Positions 55,801-63,386 of a stretch of DNA of 64,000 bases are shown piece after piece. Origin of the DNA: Polynucleobacter paludilacus (lineage in GTDB: Bacteria; Pseudomonadota; Gammaproteobacteria; Burkholderiales; Burkholderiaceae); contig NZ_CP061298.1 in NCBI RefSeq assembly GCF_018687595.1, positions 1,240,001 to 1,304,000 of the forward strand, given 5' to 3'. Made by a program: the position numbers and the translations under genes. The notes below the pieces were generated by a model that worked only from the letters and a program-made list of their open reading frames with translations, did no database searches and was not told the origin of the DNA. Every line of letters starts with the position of its first letter. The stretch's first letter is position 1.

Positions 55801-56289
55801 TTAATGGTTATGCCCTGAATTACCCATAGGCATATTCTGCTGCATTTGCTGAGGCATCTGCCCTCCAACCATTGGCATGTTCCCACCATTCATAGGCATT
55901 TGCTTTTGCATCTGCTTAATTTGTGCAGGAGTCATGTTGCCCATCATCTGTTGGTGCATTTGCATCATTTGTGAATGCATTGAAGGATCACATTGCTCAT
56001 ACCTTGCATTGCCACTCATTTGATGAGTGTCAGCACCTTTATAGCCAAGTAATGATGGGTCTAACATTCCCGAAATCATAGCGATATGCCCAAATACTAG
56101 GAATAAGGCAACGCCGATCGCTAAGAACCACTGCCTCAGGCGTTTCCAGCTGGCAATAATGAAAACATCAGTAATGGCGCCCATACTGCAAAAACCTGTT
56201 TTTTGCATCACCATGCCCAACGCAAAAGTAATGGCAAAAGTTGCCCAAAGAACAGACTTGCCTAAAGAGGAAATATCAACAACATCCAT
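55801..56289 (-). CDS. Truncated YeeE/YedE (SoxT-like) protein with Met/Gln-rich tail
   Basis: 162 residues. Residues 1-75 match the start of a YeeE/YedE sulfur-compound transporter: helix at about 12-29, then the signature KTGFCSMGAITDVF (Cys34), then a helix at about 52-75 (WFLAIGVALFLVFGHIAM). Full-length members have many more helices; these are absent. From residue 88 the protein becomes a hydrophilic tail with 17 Met and 15 Gln in 75 residues plus His and Gly, ending NSGHNH. It is the last gene of the sox cluster. The tail looks like a metal-binding or disordered region. Whether it is a functional new form or a decayed SoxT is unknown. Confidence 0.75.
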   Translation of the reverse strand: MDVVDISSLGKSVLWATFAITFALGMVMQKTGFCSMGAITDVFIIASWKRLRQWFLAIGVALFLVFGHIAMISGMLDPSLLGYKGADTHQMSGNARYEQCDPSMHSQMMQMHQQMMGNMTPAQIKQMQKQMPMNGGNMPMVGGQMPQQMQQNMPMGNSGHNH

Positions 56290-56309
56290 GGTGATTAGAT
56301 TCAGAAAAA

Positions 56310-56627
56310 TTAAGGTTTAAATTTATAAAACTGTTTATTCAGGTAGGCAGTTACATCAGCCTCGTCCTCCGGAAAAAGATCCAGGCGCAATTCAGTATTG
56401 CAACGCTCTACCATCGACTTTAGTTTTGGAAGAGAGTTCACCTTGCCATCAGATCGCGTGTAAATCATGTCGCCATTACCAAAGCCTGTTTTCTTTGCAT
56501 GGCAGGCGTAGCACTTCTGCTGATCAATTGCTTTCCCATTTTCTAGGTTTGCACTCGCAAAACTAGAGCTAGCAATAGAGATCAAGGCCAATACAAAAGA
56601 CCTACGAATAAATGCGGTGAATGTCAT
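56310..56627 (-). CDS. Small monohaem cytochrome c
   Basis: 105 residues: signal peptide of about 26 residues (ALISIASSSFASA), one haem site CYACH at about residue 39, then YLNKQFYKFKP at the end. The sequence has a second Cys (MVERCNTEL) and no clear Met ligand after it, so the sixth ligand is uncertain. It lies within the sox cluster, so it is probably an electron carrier for sulfur oxidation. Confidence 0.82.
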   Translation of the reverse strand: MTFTAFIRRSFVLALISIASSSFASANLENGKAIDQQKCYACHAKKTGFGNGDMIYTRSDGKVNSLPKLKSMVERCNTELRLDLFPEDEADVTAYLNKQFYKFKP

Positions 56628-56686
56628 TACAAATCAGTGATTTATGGCTAAAACCACCATTTTAGAGCTAAGTGACTAATTTCGCC

Positions 56687-57643
56687 CTATTCGGCCTGAA
56701 TGGATAGATAAACGTTATACGCATTCATGCGGTTGGCCGATCTAAATAAAAGCATACCTTCGTATTCAGACCAATCCACCTGTTGATAAGCCTCTTCAAA
56801 GGGATCCATATTAATTGCTGCTGCTGACATAGATTCTCTTAAGTATTTAAGGTAAGCGCGAGTAAAGCCGATATCCTCAACTGGCTTGACAGAGTACGCT
56901 CCATGACCTGGAATGACGACATTGGGGTTGAGCTTTTCAATTTCATCCAAAGCCAGTAACCAGCCTTTGCTATCAGCGTTACCCACAAAAGGAATTCGCC
57001 CACGAAATACTAAATCTCCAGCAAAAAGCACTTTTTCTGAGGGCACATACACTATGAGATCTTCTGGAGTGTGGGCAGGACCAACCCTAGTGATCAAAAA
57101 TTCTACTCCGCCAATATTCAATCTCTTTTTTTCATCAATCCAGACATCAGCTGATATCAGCCTTGTATTTGCATTAACCCAAGGAGCAAAATCAATGCGA
57201 GAAGCGATAAGACGTTGTTTTGCTGTTTCAGAAGACAGGTAATTTCTGCCCTCACCCTGAGCATAAATGCTTGCACCAATTTTCTTAAACTCCTGTAATC
57301 CATAAACATGATCAGCGTGATAGTGACTCACAATCACTGCCACAACTTTTTGATTGGTGATCTTCTTAATTTCGGCTAAGAGCTTCTGGGCAAGTATTGG
57401 TGATCCCAAAGCATCCATCACCACTACACCCTCTGGCGTGATCACAAAACCAGCGTTAGAAATAAAGTTCTGATTTGCACTGCTTCCCATTTCGGGGCGC
57501 CCCTGGACAAAATAGGTATGAGGAGCAACTTGTATTGGCTTGAGCTGGACATTATCTGGCGCTCCAGCGGACTGCGCAAAAGCGGCCCCCAAAAAGATAA
57601 GGGACCCAAGAATCCCCGTCCAAGCGCGGATGAAACAAATCAT
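56687..57643 (-). CDS. Periplasmic metallo-beta-lactamase-fold hydrolase (SoxH-like)
   Basis: 318 residues with a signal peptide (about 1-25). Zinc-site motif HYHADH at 107-112, further ligands in GPAHTPEDL, FAGDLVFRGRIPF and PGHGAYS. The family includes SoxH and quinoprotein relay hydrolases found beside sulfur and methanol oxidation genes. The natural reaction is not known. It lies in the sox cluster between the DsrE-like gene and the small cytochrome. Confidence 0.85.
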   Translation of the reverse strand: MICFIRAWTGILGSLIFLGAAFAQSAGAPDNVQLKPIQVAPHTYFVQGRPEMGSSANQNFISNAGFVITPEGVVVMDALGSPILAQKLLAEIKKITNQKVVAVIVSHYHADHVYGLQEFKKIGASIYAQGEGRNYLSSETAKQRLIASRIDFAPWVNANTRLISADVWIDEKKRLNIGGVEFLITRVGPAHTPEDLIVYVPSEKVLFAGDLVFRGRIPFVGNADSKGWLLALDEIEKLNPNVVIPGHGAYSVKPVEDIGFTRAYLKYLRESMSAAAINMDPFEEAYQQVDWSEYEGMLLFRSANRMNAYNVYLSIQAE

Positions 57644-57655
57644 GACAAAAACTGC

Positions 57656-58093
57656 TTATGGCTTAATGTAGGCAAAGCCATCCTTATATTGAAGATCCGC
57701 AACCCGCACCACTCCAGATGGCGTGAAATCAGCATCGAGAATAAATTGATCTTTCTTAAGATTGCGATTTTTTAAAGTAATTTCACATACTTCAAATTTG
57801 ACGCCACGAGACTTCAATGCCCCAATCAGTGGTGCGTACTCGATATTATTTTTCTTGTCTTTAGCACCTTCCATCAATAAATCAACGCCATTGGCATGGG
57901 TGACGACAATGATGGTGGTATCAGGGGCCGTATCCAAATGGTTACGAATATTACGCAACCCCTTTAGACCTTGTGATTCAGCATCATCAATGTGATAAAC
58001 CACTTTTGTTGCGCCTGTGTGCTGTGCAAATGCCATTGAACCAAGACCAAAAGTCAATATGGTGGCAAGAAATAAGTTGATGAGTTTTTTCAT
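57656..58093 (-). CDS. Exported DsrE-like protein
   Basis: About 145 residues from the ATG at 58093 (AAGG 8 bp upstream). Signal peptide MKKLINLFLATILTFGLG..AFA, then a DsrE/DsrF-like fold: TKVVYHIDDAESQGLKGLRNI, TIIVVTHANGVDLLM, and a single Cys in GVKFEVCEITLKNR. DsrE proteins carry sulfur as persulfide on a Cys; export here suggests a role in periplasmic sulfur handling with SoxB. Starts 24 bp after the soxB stop. Confidence 0.82.
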   Translation of the reverse strand: MKKLINLFLATILTFGLGSMAFAQHTGATKVVYHIDDAESQGLKGLRNIRNHLDTAPDTTIIVVTHANGVDLLMEGAKDKKNNIEYAPLIGALKSRGVKFEVCEITLKNRNLKKDQFILDADFTPSGVVRVADLQYKDGFAYIKP

Positions 58094-58117
58094 CTCATTG
58101 ACCTTCAAATAAGGGGG

Positions 58118-59848
58118 TTAAATAGGAGCCATACCAGGGTTGTTAGCAACCCCTTTAACAACGGGCTCATTGAGTTTCACTGCTTTGACAACCTTCACAT
58201 CTTTTAGGTGACGTTCAATCACATCCCAAATTGGCTCACCACCAGCGTTTTTAGCCTCTTCACTTACAGGCGCCCAACCGGCAACCTTATAGGTCTTGCT
58301 AGCTTCGATAGCTTTCCCATTCAGACGCATATCAGAGATGCGGTTTCCAGCACTTTGGACGGGATCGATGGTGTATTGCATGCCGCCAACACGCACCATA
58401 TCGCCGCCCTGTTGGTAATAAGGGTCTGGGTTAAATAAATTATCAGCCACATCCTCTAGGATCGTCTTAATCATTTCACCACTCATATTCGTTACTGTGG
58501 TGTAGGGATAAGTAATGGCAGTTTGGTCGAGAAGATTTTCGCGAGTAATCGCTTGGCCAGGTAGCAGGCTTGTTCCCCAGCGGAACCCTGGTGAAAATGC
58601 AATCTCCGCATTTTTCTGAGACATCAAACCATCTAAGATTAATTGATCAAAGCTGCCATTGAAATTACCGCGACGGTAGAGCAGACCATCGGTAGTTGCT
58701 AATTTTTCATTTAGCTTGGCTTCATAGGGTGCCCTTACCTTAGCAATCAACTTTGACATCGCAGGGTCAGCAGGAATCATATTGGAGAAGATGGGCAATA
58801 GCTTGTAACGAAAATCTACTGGCTTTCCACCTTTGACATCAAAATCTAATACGCCTAAGAACTTACTGTTAGAGCCAGCATTAGTAACTAGGGTTACACC
58901 TCCAGAATTCTTAACCTTTACTGGGATAGGAACGCCGTCATGAGTATGGCCGCCCATAATTGCATCTAAACCACTCACACGGGAAGCCATCTTCAAATCA
59001 ACATCCATACCATTGTGAGAAAGCAAGACGACTACTTTAGCGCCCTTAGCTTTAACCTCATTGATTGTTTTTTGAAGATTTTCTTCCTGAATACCAAAGG
59101 TCCAATCAGGCGTGAAGTAACGGGGGTTTGCAATTGGGGTATAGGGGAATGCCTGTCCAATAATGGCAACTTGAATGCCATTTTGTACTTTCATAACATA
59201 TGGATTAAAAACAGAATCGCCAAAATCTGCCGTCTTAATATTTTGCGCAATAAACGAAACTTTACCTTTGAAATCGCCGTTTACGATCTCCATTACACGC
59301 TTTTCACCCAGAGTCATTTCCCAGTGAGGCGTCATTACGTCAACACCCAATGCAAGTGCTGCATCAACCATATCCTGGCCATTAGTCCAGAGGGCTGTAC
59401 CTGATCCCTGCCAAGTATCTCCTCCATCAAGCAATAACGCACCAGGGCGATTTGCCTTCATTTGTTTAATGAGGGTTGCCATGTGAGCAAAGCCACCCAT
59501 CTTGCCGTAATTCTGTGCTGCAGCGACATAGTCTAAGTATGTAAAAGCGTGCGCATCACGAGTGTCCGGGGCAATACCATTTGCCTTTAAAAAGTATTCG
59601 CCTACTAGGTGCGGTGTTTTGCCTTCTTGCGAACCAATCCCAATATTTACATTAGGTTCACGGAAGTAAATTGGCAATAACTGAGCATGGCAGTCTGTGA
59701 AATGCAAAAAATGGACGTTACCAAATTTAGGCAAATCATAAAATTTTTGCGCATTACTTTGAGCGCTTACAAAATTAGATTGGAGGCTCATCCCTCCTGC
59801 AGATGCTATAGCTAAAGCTTGCAAAAAATCGCGACGACTTAATGACAT
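58118..59848 (-). CDS. soxB: Thiosulfohydrolase SoxB
   Basis: 576-residue periplasmic enzyme that removes the terminal sulfone of SoxYZ-bound thiosulfate as sulfate. It has a Tat signal with SRRDFLQ at 4-10. The di-manganese phosphoesterase motifs are visible: HFTDCHAQLLP (Asp52, His54), LLDGGDTWQGSGT, LLSHNGMDVD and MGGHTHDGVPI. The 5'-nucleotidase-like C-terminal domain is complete, so it should be active. Normal SoxB length. Confidence 0.96.
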   Translation of the reverse strand: MSLSRRDFLQALAIASAGGMSLQSNFVSAQSNAQKFYDLPKFGNVHFLHFTDCHAQLLPIYFREPNVNIGIGSQEGKTPHLVGEYFLKANGIAPDTRDAHAFTYLDYVAAAQNYGKMGGFAHMATLIKQMKANRPGALLLDGGDTWQGSGTALWTNGQDMVDAALALGVDVMTPHWEMTLGEKRVMEIVNGDFKGKVSFIAQNIKTADFGDSVFNPYVMKVQNGIQVAIIGQAFPYTPIANPRYFTPDWTFGIQEENLQKTINEVKAKGAKVVVLLSHNGMDVDLKMASRVSGLDAIMGGHTHDGVPIPVKVKNSGGVTLVTNAGSNSKFLGVLDFDVKGGKPVDFRYKLLPIFSNMIPADPAMSKLIAKVRAPYEAKLNEKLATTDGLLYRRGNFNGSFDQLILDGLMSQKNAEIAFSPGFRWGTSLLPGQAITRENLLDQTAITYPYTTVTNMSGEMIKTILEDVADNLFNPDPYYQQGGDMVRVGGMQYTIDPVQSAGNRISDMRLNGKAIEASKTYKVAGWAPVSEEAKNAGGEPIWDVIERHLKDVKVVKAVKLNEPVVKGVANNPGMAPI

Positions 59849-59895
59849 AAGATTCCTTCTATGAAAACAGGCCTATCGGCCTGTCTTTCATTTAT

Positions 59896-60534
59896 TTATT
59901 GATTAACTGGTGAAGTTGGATCCAATAGCAATGCCATCAAATCTTGAATTTGCTGCTCATTCAAGAGCTTAAAATGAGCAAACCGAGGCATATTGCTACA
60001 AGCGTTATATGCCTTTGAATTATTGATCCGATTCCAGGTATAAACCACTAACTCTTGAGAGTTACCGCGTAACTTTCCATAGTTCCAAAGAGAAGGCCCA
60101 ATCGTTCCATAAGAAATTTCTTTCTTATCGATTTGATGGCAGTTATAACAACCGCCGCCAATTGGAGTATCAGCTTTGTCAGTCCAAGTGGCACCACGAC
60201 CGCTTTGGGCAATCGCTTCACCCTTTTTCCAGTCACCAATGTACTTGCCATCAGATGGCTGCTTAATATCATCCATATTGATTTTTTGGATCTTTTCACG
60301 CATCCCTTGGGCTTTTTCACTACTAGCAAATACAGGGTCAGAGCAAAACTTTTGTGTTTCATCTTGTTGAATGCGATCTAAACCAGCAATACCCTCAGCC
60401 CTAAAACCATCCTTCATCATTTTGTTAAATTTAGGATCATTTTGTTGTTGAGCAAAGACACTACCCTGCGTTAAAACCAGAGTTAAAGCTATTCCGGTAA
60501 AAGCGAAGATGGATTTAATGTTCTTAGTTTTCAT
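59896..60534 (-). CDS. soxX: Sulfur oxidation c-type cytochrome SoxX
   Basis: 212 residues: signal peptide of about 29 residues, a helical N-terminal extension, and the haem motif CYNCH at 129-133. The distal ligand is Met182 in NMPRFAHF. It forms the SoxAX complex that joins thiosulfate to SoxY. It lies 19 bp after soxA. Confidence 0.93.
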   Translation of the reverse strand: MKTKNIKSIFAFTGIALTLVLTQGSVFAQQQNDPKFNKMMKDGFRAEGIAGLDRIQQDETQKFCSDPVFASSEKAQGMREKIQKINMDDIKQPSDGKYIGDWKKGEAIAQSGRGATWTDKADTPIGGGCYNCHQIDKKEISYGTIGPSLWNYGKLRGNSQELVVYTWNRINNSKAYNACSNMPRFAHFKLLNEQQIQDLMALLLDPTSPVNQ

Positions 60535-60553
60535 TTTCTCTATCTCTTATCCA

Positions 60554-61366
60554 TTAACGCTTCAAACCAGGGGTCTCTACTATTCCACCATTGGCATTCT
60601 TCGCCATATACATAGATAACGCTATGGTGACATCGGAGGCATAAATTGGGAATGGGAAGCGCTGTTGACGATAGCAATCATTTAAACGTTGTTGCATGGT
60701 CCAAAATTGGCCGCTAGATACGCGATATGCAGGCCAAGAACCCCATCCCATCGCTGCGCCCTTCTGAGTCGTCAAATTGGGGAGATCCTGCAAGCGAATG
60801 CGTTTACCATTTTCTCCATGACACGATGCACATGAGAAGTCCATAGGGCCGCCTTCGAAATAAAATGCACGCTTACCGAGCTCATACATCTCTTTTTCTT
60901 TTGGGTGATTGGTGCTGACATTAATCTTTTCACCTTTAGACAAAGTGACGACGTAAGCAACAATAGCCTCCATGTCCTTTTTGGGGCCCACTTGAAATGG
61001 TGCATCAATCATTTCTTTTGGGTTACGACCTTGCAAGTTCTGCATACAAGTCATCAAGCGCGACTCAAGATCTTGGACCTTATTTGTATCTTTAAAGTAG
61101 TGTGGCAACTGTGCCGCTGCACCCTTAACAACCCCTGGCCCAAGACCTAGGTCACACTTCTCCAGTGTGGCATTCTTTGGGCCAGCAGGTGTTTTCCATA
61201 AATCTTCACCTGCCGCCTCATAAAGCTCGGATGGATTTCCATCAGCAATCATTTCGCGATATTTTGCGATTTCATCCGTTGCCGTTTGCGCAAAGACCAA
61301 AGATGAAAGCGATATGCTGGCTGCCAGTATTCCTAAGGTCAAGCCCAAGGTGAATTTACGCTGCAT
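60554..61366 (-). CDS. soxA: Sulfur oxidation c-type cytochrome SoxA (monohaem form)
   Basis: 270 residues: signal peptide of about 26. Only one haem motif, CASCH at 179-183; at the place of the first haem of di-haem SoxA there are just single cysteines, Cys71 (EKCDLG) and Cys107 (LMTCMQN), which probably form a disulfide. The active-site cysteine, which ligates the haem and carries sulfur, is Cys231 in QRLNDCYRQQRF. It conjugates thiosulfate to SoxY. The one-haem form occurs in other species. Confidence 0.94.
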   Translation of the reverse strand: MQRKFTLGLTLGILAASISLSSLVFAQTATDEIAKYREMIADGNPSELYEAAGEDLWKTPAGPKNATLEKCDLGLGPGVVKGAAAQLPHYFKDTNKVQDLESRLMTCMQNLQGRNPKEMIDAPFQVGPKKDMEAIVAYVVTLSKGEKINVSTNHPKEKEMYELGKRAFYFEGGPMDFSCASCHGENGKRIRLQDLPNLTTQKGAAMGWGSWPAYRVSSGQFWTMQQRLNDCYRQQRFPFPIYASDVTIALSMYMAKNANGGIVETPGLKR

Positions 61367-61410
61367 TTGTAACCCTTTCAGAACAATGAAGGCACTTAAA
61401 GATGTATTGC

Positions 61411-61719
61411 TTATGAAGCAGTTGCCTCATCAGTACGCTTATCACCCTTGTTGTCCACCCAATTCACAACAATCTTGTCGCCCTTAGCGCCCTTGTACTT
61501 AAAGTTCAAAAATGGGTCTTTGGAAACAGCTGGACCAAATTGGCCATTCAATACATCTTTACCATTTGCTTTCACATTAATGGTAGTGATATGCCATGCA
61601 GGGATGACTTTTCCGGCCGCATCTTTGCGCTGACCTGACTCCATGTCATGTTTCATTAAAATTTTTACATCCACAATTCCACCGTTCTCGGCTGCTCTAA
61701 CGCGCATTGGATCAGACAT
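61411..61719 (-). CDS. soxZ: Sulfur carrier complex subunit SoxZ
   Basis: 102 residues with an immunoglobulin-like SoxZ fold: VDVKILMKHDMESGQRKD, IPAWHITTINVKANGKDVL, and FLNFKYKGAKGDKIVVNWVDNKGD. It has no cysteine and no signal peptide; by family precedent it is exported as a complex with SoxY via the SoxY signal. 54 bp after soxY. Confidence 0.95.
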   Translation of the reverse strand: MSDPMRVRAAENGGIVDVKILMKHDMESGQRKDAAGKVIPAWHITTINVKANGKDVLNGQFGPAVSKDPFLNFKYKGAKGDKIVVNWVDNKGDKRTDEATAS

Positions 61720-61773
61720 ATGTTCCTCTTGTAATTAGTAATTAGTTAAATGTTTCGCTGGGCTCTTACGTGC

Positions 61774-62226
61774 TTAACCGCCACAACCGCCGAGAGTTAC
61801 CTTTACTTCTTTGACGGCCATACTCCACTTGCCATCTGCCTTTACCAATGCATAGACGTTAGAGGTTTGACCCATCTTGATACGGGTCGTCACAAAGGAC
61901 TCAGTTCCGGCAGGGATAAAAAATTGAGCAGCCAAGGCACTCGGGTTCTTTTCAACCAAGATTGCCATTTGATCAGCTTTGAGCGTAGTTGTAATGCCAA
62001 CCGGAACAACTGCACCGTTTTCTGCAATATCAGGAGCGTTCAAGGTAATGGCTGCTGATTTGTCGGGACTGCCAGCGCCTAAAATTTTGAAAACATCATC
62101 TAAGCCCTTGCCTTCAAAAGCGGCTTTATTCCACTCTTGTGCTTGCGCCAAACTAATAAGGCCTGCAGAAGCCATCAAGCCAAATACGGCTGAATACTTC
62201 AATACACTGCGTCGCTGCTGATTCAT
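61774..62226 (-). CDS. soxY: Sulfur carrier protein SoxY
   Basis: 150 residues. A Tat-type signal with Arg-Arg (NQQRRSVLK) is followed by the SoxY fold. It ends in the GGCGG swinging arm (146-150), whose Cys148 carries the sulfur substrate through the Sox cycle. AAAGGAG ribosome site 6 bp before the ATG. Central protein of the Sox system. Confidence 0.97.
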   Translation of the reverse strand: MNQQRRSVLKYSAVFGLMASAGLISLAQAQEWNKAAFEGKGLDDVFKILGAGSPDKSAAITLNAPDIAENGAVVPVGITTTLKADQMAILVEKNPSALAAQFFIPAGTESFVTTRIKMGQTSNVYALVKADGKWSMAVKEVKVTLGGCGG

Positions 62227-62303
62227 AAAAACTCCTTTATTAAGCTCTCTACGTGAATATATTACTTTCTAGTCAATCATTCTAGTTGTTGCTAGGGTAT
62301 GTC

Positions 62304-63386
62304 CTATTTCCCTCCAGACAGCACCCAAGTAACCAATGTCTTGCGATCCTCTTCCGATAATTGAGCCTGTGGAGGCATCGGAATGGCACCCCAAACCCCA
62401 GAGCCGCCATTCTTCACCTTAGCCATTAACTTGTCTAAAGCTCCGCTCTGACCTTGATACTTAGAAGCGATATCGGCAACAGAAGGACCAACTAACTTGC
62501 TGTTCATCGCATGACAGGCGGTACAGTTCTCGCTTTTAAACAATGCTGCGGGGCCCTTGCTAATTGCATGTGTCTCAGACGCATGTGCCAAACCTTCGCC
62601 TGCAGCTCCAGGTAACTTTGCCAAAGGTGGTTTAGTGGAGTCGGAGCCACGAAATGGGCCATATTGACGATTCTGCTCAGCAATATTTCCTTGAGCATTT
62701 CTTGCGTAATCAGGTAACTCAGAACCAATTTGCACAAATTGCACGCAGTTATGCATACATGCAGTTGCATGAACATCAGGAGTGCCTTTTGAATTCCACA
62801 TCCCGTGTTTTAAAGTCATGCCATTGCGGTTAGGCATCCGTTTTTGGACTTCAGCAATGTTGGTATTGCTCAGCACAAAGTCATCGGGAACAACTTCAGC
62901 CATACTGAGAAGATATGCCACTAAGGCAAAGGTATCGTCTGGTGTTAATGAGCGTGGTGCATTCCACGGCATGGCTCGATAAATGTAATCCCATAACGAG
63001 GAAACAGTAGCCACCTTCATGATGGTTGTTCTTTGAGGCTGCTTTCTATCGGATAGTGAGGCTACCCTACCCGTCTTAATATCATCTGCGCTTGTCCCAC
63101 CAATAATGGGTGTAAAGATTTCATTAGACTCACCGAAAGTTCCGTGACAAACAGAGCACTTAGATTCCCAAAGCTTCTGCCCTTGCTCTACTGAGCCAGA
63201 ACCCTTTGGAAGCCCCTTGAAGTCTGGTCGAACATCAATATCCCAAGCAGCAACTTCTGCTGGTGTAGCGACCCTACCAATGCCAGGAAAACGTGTACTA
63301 GAATTCTGGGCAACTGCAGAGCCAATCACAAAACACGTTGTTGCAACAAACAGAGTAGATTTTGCAAATTTAGCCAACTTGAACAT
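62304..63386 (-). CDS. soxD: Sulfur dehydrogenase cytochrome c subunit SoxD
   Basis: 360 residues from the ATG at 63386 (GGGGAGG 6 bp upstream, inside the end of soxC); the longer frame is rejected. It has a signal peptide of about 27 residues. Two haem motifs, CSVCH at 77-81 and CTACH at 288-292, sit in the two cytochrome domains, plus a Cys pair CMHNC at 210-214. It accepts electrons from the molybdenum subunit SoxC, which oxidises SoxY-bound persulfide. Confidence 0.94.
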   Translation of the reverse strand: MFKLAKFAKSTLFVATTCFVIGSAVAQNSSTRFPGIGRVATPAEVAAWDIDVRPDFKGLPKGSGSVEQGQKLWESKCSVCHGTFGESNEIFTPIIGGTSADDIKTGRVASLSDRKQPQRTTIMKVATVSSLWDYIYRAMPWNAPRSLTPDDTFALVAYLLSMAEVVPDDFVLSNTNIAEVQKRMPNRNGMTLKHGMWNSKGTPDVHATACMHNCVQFVQIGSELPDYARNAQGNIAEQNRQYGPFRGSDSTKPPLAKLPGAAGEGLAHASETHAISKGPAALFKSENCTACHAMNSKLVGPSVADIASKYQGQSGALDKLMAKVKNGGSGVWGAIPMPPQAQLSEEDRKTLVTWVLSGGK

